The translations under genes and the position numbers were made by a program. Shown here one piece after another: positions 10,261-22,018 of a stretch of DNA of 64,000 bases; the stretch's first letter is position 1, and every line of letters begins with the position of its first letter. The notes beneath the pieces are model-generated. The model was not told the origin of the DNA and made no database searches. It saw only the letters and a program-made list of their open reading frames with translations. This DNA comes from Plasmodium coatneyi (Eukaryota > Apicomplexa > Aconoidasida > Haemosporida > Plasmodiidae): assembly GCF_001680005.1 (NCBI RefSeq), contig NC_033567.1, positions 3,224,001 through 3,288,000 on the forward strand, in the 5' to 3' direction.

Positions 10261-13200
10261 ATGAAACCCCCCTGGGCAGTTTTCCTCCTTTTACTGCTGG
10301 CGCATTTTTTAACATGTACTAATGGGTTGAGAAAGAGGGTAGGGGGTGCCCCGTACGACTTCCTCCTGGGAAGTAGAAATAACAAACAAAACGAAACGTT
10401 GATACGAAGAAGGCACCATGAGGTAAGAAAAAAAAGTGTGCAAAAATTAAAAGACGTGAAGGATATGCATGTGGGACAGCTAAAAGTGGGGAGAGTCGCA
10501 AACGTTGTTGAAAACGAAATATTTGTGAAATTGAAAAATGATGATAATGAGCAAATTATAATTAAGAGGGAGAATAACTACCTGCTCGAAAATGAACTGC
10601 TCTACGAATATTTATATAGGAACAATTTTATTGACCACGCAATGTATGCTAAACTGATGCGGAAGGTAACCCCCCAATGGAAAGACCAAGCCCCCTGTGT
10701 GCAAAATGACCATGTTAAAGACTGCCTTGTTCTCATAAAAGAAGTGGATGAGAAAAATAGAATAATCGGAGAATTATACACAAACGAAATAAACAAAAGG
10801 AAAGAAAAAATTTACAACAAATTAGACGAATTGAAAAATTCAGAAAAAAAAATTTTCATCCAAATTGTAAAAAATGTAAGGAATAAATATTTTGTAGTTT
10901 TAATAAATGGATGCATAAAGGGGTACCTGCTCTACGACGAAAATGATGAGAAGGACAAACAGAATGTGCAGCTCCTACAAGCGTCCAAAAATGCAACGCA
11001 CAAAATAAGCGCATACATAATTGAAGTGAATAAAAAACTGGAATATGTCTTCTTAAGTTTACGAAAAATCCCCGCTGATGAAATGAATGAAAAATTACGA
11101 AATTTACAACATACAATTATCGTGGAAAATTTATTCGAAAATGTCTACTTCAAAGGGGAGGTCTCCGATTTTTGTAACGACGGAAATAACATCATAGTTA
11201 ATATTTTTGAAAGCAAGGGTAACCCCATTAAGGTAAAAATAAAATCCCATAATATTATCAACACGAGAAATATTTTGCGGAATTTTGATTATTTGAAAAA
11301 TAAAGTTATAACACATGAGTTTGGCCTGCACAATTCGGCTGCCGTGGAGGAGACCACCGAAGATCGTCTTCCCAGCCATAAAATGGGACAACGAAGGGGG
11401 GAAGAAAGTGGGGATGCTGTCCACACGGGGGAAGGTGGCCCGTTCGATGCGCGCTACACAAAGGATATAACACCACAAGAGAAAAAAGCAAAAGGGTCCA
11501 TACGCCAGAAGGACTACACAGATAAGTATAAACAATTCAAGCAAAACTTCTACGGGTGCAATGAGGAAGATGCTCTCAAATACATCAACGTGGATGACTA
11601 CATTTTTAAAAAGGAAAAACTGCTATACGTTCGAATTGTTAACAAAACATCGGACCCCAATTTGTACGAAGGGAGCATGGTTAACGCGGATCCTATTAAC
11701 CACCAGATATATGAGCTTATAAAAAAAATGTCTACTGACCAGAACGTCATTCAAAATTACAACCCCATGTTGAGGTACCCCTCCAAGGTTCTCGCTTTCT
11801 TTAACAGTTATGTGATTCTCTCCACCAGGGTTTTGAGTCCTGAAGCGGCAGCAGTACAGGAAAGCGACCCTGAAAGAGGGGGGGATGATAAGACCTCTAC
11901 CAGTGGCACCACCGGGTGTAACAAAATCAACAAGGAACACGTAAGAGACGTCATCACGCTGATCGAAAAGCGCTACATCGATTATGAAAATCTCAAAGAA
12001 GGAGACATTTTTTTTTGCAGATTTGATCACCTCAAAACGAGAAATGCACGCAACATTTTTAACCTCTCCAATAGTACAATTAACAAAATTTTCAATTCGT
12101 ACTTTAAGAGGGAAAAGGACATAATGGGGTTGGTCGGCCGGCGGGACGATGACTCCCCACGGTGGGATAGGAACCCGTCCAGAGGGGATGGATTCAATAT
12201 GGGTGATCGCACCAAATCACCGGAGCAGGATAAATCCCCAGTGCAGCAAATCTTCGAAGAAATATTTTTCTCCAAGAGGGACTTCTACTTCATGAGGGGA
12301 GAACTGCACAAGGACACTGAATACCGCCTCAACAAAAACAACATAGACAAAAATTTCAAACTGCTAAAGCACATATGTGACACGTACTACTCAGGAATTA
12401 ACAAGAATTACCATCACTACCCAAGTATACGCGAAGAATATATTTTGGCCTACCTGGGGAAGGACAATTACAAGCTGTACAGAAAAATTGTAGCCGATTA
12501 TTTCTCATCGAATGAGCATTCCTACAAAGAATTCTTGCAAGCAGATTGTGAAGCCATTCTTACAACCGTCTTCGATGTGGCGTTTGAAAATCCCAACGCA
12601 TTAACAGTCCAGGTGGTACAAAACTATAACAAAGAGCTATTTCGAAAAATCTCCATGCTAGACATAAACGAACTAAACTACATGCTGAAAGACCTAGATA
12701 AATTAAAAAAAAAAATGTATATCTACCCGTGTAGCTACAATAACAGAATTGGACGGATGAATCTGATTCTGAATAATATGAAGCCCATAAAAAAGGAACA
12801 CATCGAAAACATGAACCTTCGTGAAGACGTAAAAAATGAACTGCTAAACGTTTATAAAAATTTCGTCTTCCCTGATGAGTACATAAAAGAGACCATTATA
12901 AAGAAGAAACAGGCCAAGTGTCGGGAAAATAGCAAAATGCAATCCATATACATTTTGGCCGAGGAAACCATAAACCTTTATGAGAATTCTGCCAAGGATG
13001 TAGAACCACTCAGTGAGGAGCAAATTGGCGTCATCAGGGATCACCTTTTGAAGAAACGCAGGCCCGTCCCGGGTGACATGTCTGAAAATGACTCCTTCCG
13101 GGGGGACCTCTTCGAGCCTGAAAACAGCCAAATAAGGCGCCTCCTGCATATGATAAAAGAGTACGTGCATGTGGGGAGAGAGAAACACGCATGCGTGTAC

Positions 13201-13469
13201 TTGTGGAGGGATTTCCCCTATCCCAATGTAGACATCCCCCACGTGCATTACGCATCGCTCATGATGCCCCTTTTGCCCCTCCCCCCCCACGCAGAGACCT
13301 GGAAAAGCAGAAGAAGAAAAACAAGCTGGACGAAGTGGACCGTGAGTATGAAGAAGAACAGAACAGTTACACCGATGCCACGGACCTCTACAAGACGTAC
13401 CCAGAGCTCCAAGAAATGGACAGGCTCAGTGAGGACGCTTTTCATATGAAAATTCCCTTTGTGGAATGA
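10261..13469 (+). CDS. Conserved large protein with signal/transit peptide and S1-like segments (apicoplast candidate)
   Basis: Two exons: 10261-13160 and 13295-13469 (134-bp intron, GTACGT...CACGCAG). Joining them gives ...MIKEDLEKQKKK... and a 1024-aa protein. Residues 1-22 are a hydrophobic signal peptide (PPWAVFLLLLLAHFLTCTNG). A basic, Asn-containing stretch follows, which is the bipartite pattern of apicoplast import. Two to three segments resemble S1/OB-fold RNA-binding repeats: VGQLKVGRVANVVENEIFVK (about residue 72), a second around residue 200 (FVVLINGCIKGYLLYDE), ending near AYIIEVNKKLEYVFLSLRK, and a weaker one near KGEVSDF. The rest is Lys/Asn-rich helical sequence with low-complexity inserts. 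The family is not recognised with certainty; an organellar RNA-binding or ribosome-associated role is inference. It converges on the 13718-15430 gene. Confidence 0.75.
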
Positions 13470-13717
13470 ACACATTTTACATTCTCGCATGTTTCCTCAG
13501 GAAGCGTAGCCTTCCCTACATGCGCGTTCATTTTGACTACAGTCTCAGTAGTTCAGTACTTTCCTGTAGGTTGAAAATTGCGGAGTTACAAAAAAAAAAA
13601 AAAAAAAAAAATTCATTTTTCAAACTTAACACTTTAAAATATCGCATTTCAAGGGAATTATTTGCAAACAAGTAGGAGCGAAATCCCGATGTGCGTTTTC
13701 TTTTTTCCTGTTACGAT
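13470..13717. other. Short intergenic, convergent 3' ends
   Basis: A 248-bp spacer between two gene ends, with an A run at about 13589-13610. Presumably the 3' UTRs and polyadenylation signals of both neighbours; nothing else seen. Confidence 0.5.
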
Positions 13718-15430
13718 TCACTCGTATGGCAAATTGCCGTTCAATATTTGATTCACGTCAACGAGGGACCATCCAGACGACTTGAGGTCTATCGAATCTG
13801 GGGATTGCAAAGAGAAGAAAGGATTTTCCAGCTGATTCTCCAGGATAACTTCCAAGTGGATATTTTTAAATTGCGTTTTTGTAATACAGTTGGAAGAAGT
13901 CGTGTCGTATGCACTCAGGTCATATGACAGAATGACCAACATGTGCATCCTAGTGGTAACTCCATTTTTAATTATATTTGAGAGGAACTTCATTTTGTTG
14001 GTGTTTTTCAAAACAGCTAAATCTTCATTTTGCACACAAATATATTGATAGAGGAATTTTTTTATATTTTCTTTTTTTGTCCTTTTTCCCTCCTTCCTTG
14101 TTAACCCTAATATGTTATATATGTACAACAATCTCATGTTCTCTATTTTTAAATTTTCAAAATGCAAACTCAAATTATTCGATTTTAAAATTTGGAAAAT
14201 TTTTAAAAAATAATCCTTCAAATAAATGTTCGTCATTTTGGACAGCTGATCTTCATCCAACTCTTTGAGCATACTGAAAAAAGTATTTACACAAAGGGTT
14301 ACTCCATCGAAATAGGAATATTTTAAGTCCTTTAAATCTTCACTGAGGATGTTGCAAAAGTATAGGCTTATGTAGTTCCCCAGGAATCTTGTGCACTTTT
14401 TATTTTTATGCATTAGCAGAGAATTTAGGAAGGCCTTCATTTCGTGCCTGCTCGGTTCATGGGTAATTTCTTGCAAAATTTCGTAAATGTCTCGTTTTGG
14501 GGGGTTGTTATTTTTGGGGGGGCCACTTTCTGATCCATCATTTTGTAACTTACCACTTTCTGATCCAACACCTTCTGGGGGTGTGTTCACCCCTCCGTGG
14601 TTTGTATTACCTGCGGAAGTGTCCTTATCATTGTTAAGTTTGGGGTTACTTCCATAGCGGCTCGATTTATCATAAGTGTCATTCGTGTCTTTATTTTTAT
14701 CTTTCTCCTCTTCTTCCGCGAAGGGTTGCTTCACATTTTCGCTTGTCAGAATTTTACTTGCGTGCTGCCCATTAGGGGGGGCACTCACATGACAGTAGTT
14801 ACCATTTTGTAAATTCGAACTTCTCTCCGGTTCGCCATTTAGCATATCCATGGGGGAGTCACTTGATTTCGTTTCCCCTGCGTGGAATGCACCATTCGTA
14901 GTATCACCCCTGATGGAAGTAGCTTCGGTTGTCTCTGCTACGGCAGTCTGCACAGCCGCAGCATTCTCCTCACTATTCACACCTGCCAAATGTGCGGCTA
15001 CGCCTTCCAAACTTCTAAGGGTAACCTCCTGAGTGGGAACCTCGACGGAGTTACTTTCCCCCAAACTGTCGCTCAACTTGGAATAAAATAAATTTCTCGT
15101 CGTGTCCAGATACTTCGCCCTCTTCAAACCATATTTTATTTTTAAATCATTTTTTTCTTTCTTACTCTTTTGTGCATATAATATTTTCCCATTCAGAATG
15201 TATACATCTTCGTTCGTGTCATCCTTCGTAACGGTTTTGTTTTTTTTTAAACTTTTTAATTTAAGCTCCCCCACATGTTTAATTTTAACCTCTTTGCTGC
15301 TGGAGATGTTCGTTGTGATGCTTCTCTTCTTTTCGAAAAAGGCGAATGGACATCTTCGCTCACTCGCACAGCAAAGGTTGGTTACTCTGAGCAGGGCGTT
15401 GTGGGTGAGAATGGGGATTCTTCCTTTCAT
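13718..15430 (-). CDS. Conserved protein, probable mitochondrial, function unknown
   Basis: A single-exon ORF of 570 aa starting at 15430. The first ~45 residues are rich in Arg, Ser and hydrophobics with few acidic residues (MKGRIPILTHNALLRVTNLC, then ERRCPFAFFEKKRSITTN), fitting a mitochondrial presequence. Residues about 115-330 are low-complexity, Asn/Ser/Gly/Glu-rich. The last ~240 residues are predicted mostly helical (HKNKKCTRFLGNYISLYFCN, LKDYFLKIFQILKSNNLSLH) and recall the helical repeats of mitochondrial RNA-binding proteins, but no RAP or PPR signature is visible. It is divergent from, and about 1 kb away from, a RAP-domain gene. I do not recognise a family. Confidence 0.8.
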   Translation of the reverse strand: MKGRIPILTHNALLRVTNLCCASERRCPFAFFEKKRSITTNISSSKEVKIKHVGELKLKSLKKNKTVTKDDTNEDVYILNGKILYAQKSKKEKNDLKIKYGLKRAKYLDTTRNLFYSKLSDSLGESNSVEVPTQEVTLRSLEGVAAHLAGVNSEENAAAVQTAVAETTEATSIRGDTTNGAFHAGETKSSDSPMDMLNGEPERSSNLQNGNYCHVSAPPNGQHASKILTSENVKQPFAEEEEKDKNKDTNDTYDKSSRYGSNPKLNNDKDTSAGNTNHGGVNTPPEGVGSESGKLQNDGSESGPPKNNNPPKRDIYEILQEITHEPSRHEMKAFLNSLLMHKNKKCTRFLGNYISLYFCNILSEDLKDLKYSYFDGVTLCVNTFFSMLKELDEDQLSKMTNIYLKDYFLKIFQILKSNNLSLHFENLKIENMRLLYIYNILGLTRKEGKRTKKENIKKFLYQYICVQNEDLAVLKNTNKMKFLSNIIKNGVTTRMHMLVILSYDLSAYDTTSSNCITKTQFKNIHLEVILENQLENPFFSLQSPDSIDLKSSGWSLVDVNQILNGNLPYE

Positions 15431-16435
15431 CTTGGAGGTCTAGTGGGAGGGGAGAAGAACAATCAAGGAAAGTGCTTCAAAGGGGGGCTATATTACACCA
15501 GGAATGAAGTACAGCTGGTGTACTGGCACCTCTGTTGTCCTGTTCCCCTATAGGTGGGGTATTCCTTCGCTCCCTCTTGGGACAATTTTCTCCACTTAGC
15601 CAAGGTAGTTCCTCTACGTGGGATCCGTACGAAGAGCATTATTCATAAGTGCATACATGCGTATACAAATATGGGCAAACATTTCCTGCCATGCCAATTG
15701 CGCACAAATGGCTATGCAGCACAGGCCTTGCCGTCACTGGAGAATTCTGGTCCCTCACAGTTTTCAACAGTACACTTAGCCTTCTTAACGATAACAGTTT
15801 TTCAAAACTGCAAAAAGGAGAAAATGCTTTTCCGTTGCAGAATGGTAAATTGGGGCTTTTTAAAAAAAAAAAAAAAATTGAAACTGAAATTAAAATTAAA
15901 TCTCGGGGATGCACAGAAGCGGTGTACTGCGCATACAATTCGCTTAGCGACATTTTTCGGGGATCTTTTTTCCCCACTTCGCCAGATGGCGAACCTACAT
16001 GTAGGTGAGCGTGTCGGTATGTTTTCTTTTTCGAGGTACAATTCCGGAACCTTCCGCCAATCTTCATTTTTTTTTTTTTCCGTTTGGCATAGCCATAAGT
16101 TGTCACAATAAAGCGTCACATTACAATTTCACCAAATAGTTCCACATTCTTTCAGCAACCCAAACGAAACGCTGTTTTTTTTTTTTACCACTACAAACGT
16201 AGAGGAAGCACCACTTTTGAATTGCTACTTCTTCCACACCATGCAGCATCCAAACATTCGCTATGTAACTTCCACTCAGTGAGGCCAACCTACGGTATGC
16301 AAAAATAGGCTGAGCGGCCGAACGGTTGGATTTTTTCTCCCTCTGTCAGTTTAGCACCAACTTCTGTTGTTTTTCATGTGGGTTCCCCCCACCACACACC
16401 CCTGATGCGCTCCCAAACATTTTCCCTTGCACATA
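15431..16435. other. Intergenic, divergent promoter region (570-aa gene / RAP gene)
   Basis: About 1 kb. Open frames exist on both strands between 15554 and 16119, but they are mutually antisense, run through an A run (about 15862-15877) and a T run (about 16067-16079), and show no motif. Treated as non-coding. Confidence 0.5.
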
Positions 16436-17798
16436 ATGATATTGAGAAGGAGTAGGACATTTTTTTTAACACTGCAAAGACGTCGAGCCTTTTCGGAAAA
16501 TAAGAATTACATCAACAACAGTTACCTGAATTATGTGCAAGGAAGTCAACAAAATGAGGATAGAAAAAAAGAGGATAGTGCCCATTTTGGTGAAAAAATA
16601 AACCAAAGGAATAATCAGCATATGGGGGAAATCTTCCAAAATGTTAAAGACGCGCGATCATATAATTCTTCAAAAAATGAGGGTTATTCAGCCATCAAAG
16701 GGAAAAGTGCAAGTGCAAACTTTGCAAGTGGTAGAGAGACGGATCCCTTTTCCGACATGACTGACAACCAGGAGGGATCTAATTACACTAGTGCTACTGT
16801 GGACAGGGATACTACGCAAGTGGGAAGAGACGAACCATCCCAGAAAGGTAAAAAGGGTAAACATAATGATCACGGTGACGACTCTGCAAAAAAGGGCAAA
16901 CAGTACCCCTCAAACAGCGCTAAAGAGGAACACATAAATAACGACGCAGACGATTTCGAAAATACACTCGATGAACCGAATGAAGCTACAGAGTTCTCTC
17001 ACATGGGAGAAAAAGACCAAACCAGAAAACCCAATTGTGGGGGAAATCCCGAAAATGGAAAAAACCCTGAATTTGCGCATGAACAACAATTTAGTAACAA
17101 CCCAAATGACGCCTCAACCAAATGGGCAGAAAATGATGAGGACATTCCGAACATTTTTGAGGTAGATGAAAATTTAACAGAAGAAGAAAAAAAAGAAAAA
17201 TTAAAACTGATCAAATTGATTACGGAAAAATTAGCTGGCCCTTTAAAAACCAACAATCAGGACAATCCCAACAATGCTTCCGAGGGGGAACAGAACAATG
17301 GTGAAGACTCTATCTTTGCTGATAATCGACCCATAGCAATAGAGGTTGATGGGCCTTCTCACTTTTACGCAAACAGTAACAGGTACACCACATACACGAA
17401 ATTGAAGCATAGGATTCTGACCAAATTGGGTGAGTAAAAAGTGGACCCACACGTGCCAGACGCGGAGCCACAAATGGCGAAAGGATCGATGCGGAGTCAT
17501 CATCAAATAGTTTCTTCCATTATGTGTGTGTGTGTGTGTGTACGTGCTTGTGTTTGCTGCTAATCGCACTCCTTTTCCTCCCCACCCCTTAGGCTACAAC
17601 GTCATTCACATTAGCTACATCGACTGGCGCAAACTGCGGAACAAAAGCGAACGGGAGGAATTCATTTTAAAAAAGCTCAAAGAAAAAAACGACGAATTTT
17701 TGGACGAAAATGACAGGATATATTACAACGAGAGGATGAACATGATTAAGGAAGATTACAAAAAATTCATGAAGGAAAAAAAGGAAAGTAGCTCCTAA
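16436..17798 (+). CDS. RAP-domain protein, probable mitochondrial RNA-binding protein
   Basis: Two exons: 16436-17429 and 17593-17798. The 163-bp intron carries a (TG)n run near 17524-17540. The product is 399 aa. I start at the ATG at 16436; an upstream open extension has no ATG. The N-terminus (MILRRSRTFFLTLQRRRAF) is a typical mitochondrial presequence. A long Asn/Asp/Lys-rich low-complexity middle follows (about residues 25-300). The C-terminal ~80 residues, spanning the splice site, are a RAP domain: IAIEVDGPSHFYANSNRYTT, then KLKHRILTKLG, then YNVIHISYIDWRKLRN. RAP proteins in Apicomplexa bind organellar RNA, and several are implicated in the fragmented mitochondrial rRNAs. The helical repeats often found upstream are not obvious here, so this is a short member. 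The 3' end converges on PDEdelta. Confidence 0.88.
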
Positions 17799-17992
17799 AG
17801 GTAAAACGGGATATGTGCGGCTGCCCCGTTTATGTATGTTTTTTTTTCCCCTTCCCATAAATTACCAACCGTGGGAGCTATACCCATGGGGGAGTCCTTA
17901 CTTTTTATGTGTCCGTTAGCATGGCACCCCCAAAAGGACGTCCCCCTTTGTAGAAATTAATGCCTTCTTATTTTGCACATTTTAACTGTATG

Positions 17993-18023
<31 letters not shown>

Positions 18024-18846
18024 TCACTGAAACATGTTTTTCTTTGTAAAGAAAAAGTAACAAATTAAAAAAAAAAATACTTATTACGGGGAATTAATTT
18101 ATCAAAGTGGGGCATGCAAAAGGGAGAGAGGTGTATATACACACACACACAAGTACGTTTTTAAATAAATGTACACAAATGGACGCGTAATTGCATGCGT
18201 AATTGCATACGTAATTGAATGCATAATCGCACCTGTAGGGGACGCATCTGATTTTCGGATGCTGGAGAATGTGCTGCGTGGCGCGAAATGCATCAGCTAA
18301 ACCAGTGGTAAAGAAATAAATTCAATCCAATGCGAAGAATCGCATGTGGGTGAAGCACAAATTATATAAAAACACAAACATTGAGGTCTCGATAAAATAT
18401 TCTTTGACATTACCGAGGGGGGAGGGGAAACGGGCGCATTAAAAATGGCTGTCCACTCACACTGGTAACAGTAAGCACGTGTGGGGGGGCGATCTCGTTC
18501 TGCCACACATGAGGATGGGTGAGCTAATTCCCCATGTCTCTATCGTCACACAAACATCAAAGGGGTACGTGCCATCTCTCAGCGCTGACTTGAAAGCAAG
18601 CACACGGGACTTATTTCGGGTAACCATTTTGGTGAATCACATTAAAATTGCGGCATACAAAGAAAGAACGCATGTGATCCTTTCACCTCGGAAGATGCTC
18701 CAATTATGCGGCACACCCACCCACACAACTGAGTTTCTTCTTTCCTCACCTGAGACAGAACTTTTCTCTTTTGGAAGAAACGTTTCAACTATGTGCCCCG
18801 CCGTTACGATGGCCCTTGATCGTACTGCCCTTTATCGAACTGCACT
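17799..18846. other. Intergenic between convergent RAP and PDEdelta genes
   Basis: About 1 kb with no gene. Contains a ~25-base T run at about 17992-18016, a short CA run near 18139-18150 and a degenerate 12-bp repeat (18185-18232). Confidence 0.5.
18185..18232. repeat. Degenerate 12-bp tandem repeat
   Basis: Four 12-bp units in a row: GCGTAATTGCAT twice, then ACGTAATTGAAT and GCATAATCGCAC. It lies between two convergent gene ends, in the presumed 3' region of PDEdelta. Confidence 0.8.
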
Positions 18847-21800
18847 TCATCGCACTGCCCCTTTTTTTTCCTTCATTTCTTCCTCTTCCCGCTGGGCATT
18901 TTCCTCCTGACTGTAATCCTTTGTCAACGATATGACATCCTCTTCACCGATGTCTAGGAGGCTAATAATTCCCCTTAGCAATTTTTTTTTTTCTAAATTT
19001 TTGTAATAATCTGTGACTCTCATTTTGTCCGTATTGTAAAAGAGGTTAATATTTTTTTCGATTAATCTCCATGCCTTTAGGTTTACGTTTAAATTGTGAA
19101 GCACCTTTTGCGTTATTTCCTTTTTTGCCTTTTCCATGGATTGTAATTCTTGAATTAGTGGCGTTACAATAATTTCAAAGAAGTAGACTTGCTGGCTGGG
19201 TATGCTCTTCACAAAATCGTGGTCGTGAATAAAATTCAGTTTGATGTAACTGAAGTCGTAATTGTTCACGTTGTTGATATTGTTGATGTAGTTTATGTAG
19301 ATATTTTCATAGTTGAAAATCATGGCTTCGTCGATGGATTGTTCGTTTCCTCGGGGGGTACATTGGTAGGCGCCTGCGTGGGGGGAAAGATCAAACATGT
19401 AAGACGGTCCACCCAATCGGGCAAGGTGAACGTGCACACATCGCTGCTGATTACACCTCTCACCCATGCTCTTATTCTTCCGGTGGAGCTCCTCGTCCTT
19501 CTTCTGCAGAAAGAACTCCTCGCTGACGAGCATGGTCCACTTGGCGTGGTCGCGCCACTTTAAGCACGTGTGCCCAATGTCAGCCACCTTAATGTTGATT
19601 GTGCCCAAATTAATGGCGTCCCTGTCACTAATGTCAAAATTCTCACTCCGTTTTCGCTTCTTAAAAATGTCTACATACTCAAAGTGCAATTTCATGTCCG
19701 TCGAAATTATTAACTCAATGATAAACTTTCTCAAATTCGTGTAATTATTTTTCTCCACCAGTTTGGTGTCTTCACTATTTATTAAAAAGTCGTGCCCAAT
19801 GAGTTGCAAAATAGAGAAGGTGATACTGCAGTGGTAGTTTTCCAAAATGCTCATGTCGTTATATCTAATAGATAAAATGTGATTAGTTTCGGAGAGGTAA
19901 GCGTTTGTTTTCCCGGGGTGCCCCACGTCATGTGCTATGGACGCAATTAAGTAACAAATCATGTAGGTGTTATTTAAGCTCTTATCAAAGTCCGTCATGT
20001 GTGCAAGACATTTGGAAAGGTGGCAAACCGTTGCGCCATGATTCGCGTTGTGGTACGGATTGGGGAAATACATATTGTTAATTAACAACAAAAATAATTG
20101 TAATTTTTTTTTCTTTTTTTCATTATTTTCCATATATGGACTAATTAAATGGTAACCCACTTGTAAAATGACCAGAGTCGATTTCCCATGCTCCGAATCG
20201 ATAAAGGAATAATCCCAGTTTTTTCCTATTTCGTCTGAATTTATTTTTTTTACATTTTTTAAAACGTCTGTTTCGTAAGCTATGGTTAAAATGTCTGACT
20301 CGTTCAGGTGTTTTTTCACATTTTGGAATTTTTTTTTTTCCTCATTTGTCCTTTTTTTCATTTCCTTATTTTTGTTAGCACCACACCCAATTAATAATCG
20401 CTTTAAAAAATAGGACACGGAGTAATAATCCTTGTAACACGCATTTATGGTAAAATCGTTAAAGAAAAAGCTCTTGTCTGAAAATAAAAATTTGTAATTC
20501 TCTTCCATTTTGTCGTAGTTATCATCCTTCGTTATATCCACAGCGATGGATTCATTTTCCTTATCCAACGTCGATTTGAAGTCTCCCACTTTTTTGTAAT
20601 TACTGCAAACTATGTCCTTAATGGTGTGTAGCAAAATTCGATTTCTTTGTTCCGCCATATATCTCAAAATGGTGAACATAACCAACAGCGCCGTTAGTAT
20701 GTACATGAAGTACAGTTCCACCTCTATTTTGGCCTTGGCAAACTTAACCAGGGACATTAGCACCGCGTTTATAATTAGGTAGCCTATTAGAAATAGCACC
20801 GTGGAGAGGAAGCTAACAGGTGGAGGAAAAGGGGTGGCATATTTGATCATTAAATGGATGTGTATACACTAGTGGGGAGAATTACCCTTTGTACACAACC
20901 TGTGCATCTGATGTGCGTCTCCCTTGGGGGTTAAACAAAAGGCACAGATAAAAATACCTACTTGAGCGTGGGCAGGCACAGAAGAAACACTGAATCTACA
21001 AAGAAGTGAACATACAAACTGAAGTTGCTGTTGTACAGGATGAAGCGGGTGCCATCGGCCTTTTTCTCCTCATCTTTTTTCGTAAAGAAGTAAAGAGACA
21101 AAAATTGAAACACTTGGTTCTGCGGGAAAAATGGGGGATCAGAAGAAATAGATAGTGGAAAAAAATATATCGACGTTTGAATATAATCCATCCGCAAAGT
21201 GGTGCAGCTGGACCAGTAATGCGATACCCCCAGATGATTCGCTCCCCCGCTGCCATAACTTACAATTATGATATATCCAACAAACAAACTTTTCGAATGG
21301 GAGTTTTTGGCCGGGGTAAAGGAAACCTTTATCAGCACAACCACGTGCATCAAACAATTCAAAAGGGAGAAGACAACCACAAAGTGCTCCATAACTGACG
21401 CGTCCTTCTTCGTTAGGTCTACGATGGAGGGGGGGAGGTACAGCGGGTTAGAAGCGCGACGGCTTGAGGGTGTCCCTGCTTATTGGCGTAACAGGGAAAA
21501 CACCTTAACACTTGAAGGCGAGGAACTCCACCCTGTAGGCATAGTGTACACACGTTTTAGTATATTTCCCTGGAGGTTCATTTTGGGGAACCTATCGATG
21601 CGCGCATTTGATTCTTTTTTTACTTGCAGAAAAGGCGAAGAATTCTACTAATATAATGAATAGCGACACTGTTAGGTGGATGCAGATGTATTCTTTTATG
21701 TTGTGTATCCTCAGGGCGTTGTATTCTGCTTCTTTCTTTTTGTCCGAAAACTGCGGGGAGATGTAATACCTGACGGGGGGGAAAAAAGACCGAATGGGAG

Positions 21801-22018
21801 CAAAGATAAACAAAAAACGATTTGTGCTTTCCCTGGGGAATGTTTCATCTTAAGTTACACACACTAGTGCGGGGGGACATTTATCCAAAAATGCGTATGC
21901 GCATGTAAAGAATGCCCAACGCAAAGTCTTACTTGTTCTTTATCACGCCCTTCATGGTCCTTCCCTCGCTTCTTTCACTTTCTTCCTCCATCTTTGCATA
22001 AGTAGTATTTTCATTCAT
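18847..22018 (-). CDS. PDEdelta: cGMP/cAMP phosphodiesterase PDEdelta, six-helix membrane protein
   Basis: Six exons, all joining in phase: 22018-21933, 21769-21624, 21418-21264, 21119-20962, 20812-19464 and 19373-18847, giving 806 aa. Six hydrophobic helices lie in the first ~230 residues (IHLTVSLFIILVEFFAF; HFVVVFSLLNCLMHVVVLI; LFVGYIIINQVFQFLSLYF; YVHFFVDSVFLLCLPTL; FLIGYLIINAVLMSLV; FMYILTALLVMFTIL). The C-terminal catalytic domain carries the class I PDE signature: YHNANHG (about 435-441), HDVGHPGKTNAYL (about 476), RYNDMSILENYH, STDMKLH, VADIGH (about 591-596) and SQQVYFFEIIVTPL with the purine-binding Gln. The metal-binding His/Asp residues are present, so it should be active. In Plasmodium, PDEdelta controls cGMP in sexual and ookinete stages. 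The last intron is 90 bp and open in frame. Confidence 0.93.

Noticed and set aside
13161..13449. Read-through end of the 10261 gene
   Set aside because: The unspliced frame becomes Pro/Ser/Trp-rich junk after a clear GTACGT donor; the CAG acceptor at 13294 restores an acidic coding frame.
15554..16119. Overlapping ORFs on both strands (up to 185 aa)
   Set aside because: Mutually antisense, both cross homopolymer runs, no domain; most likely promoter DNA.
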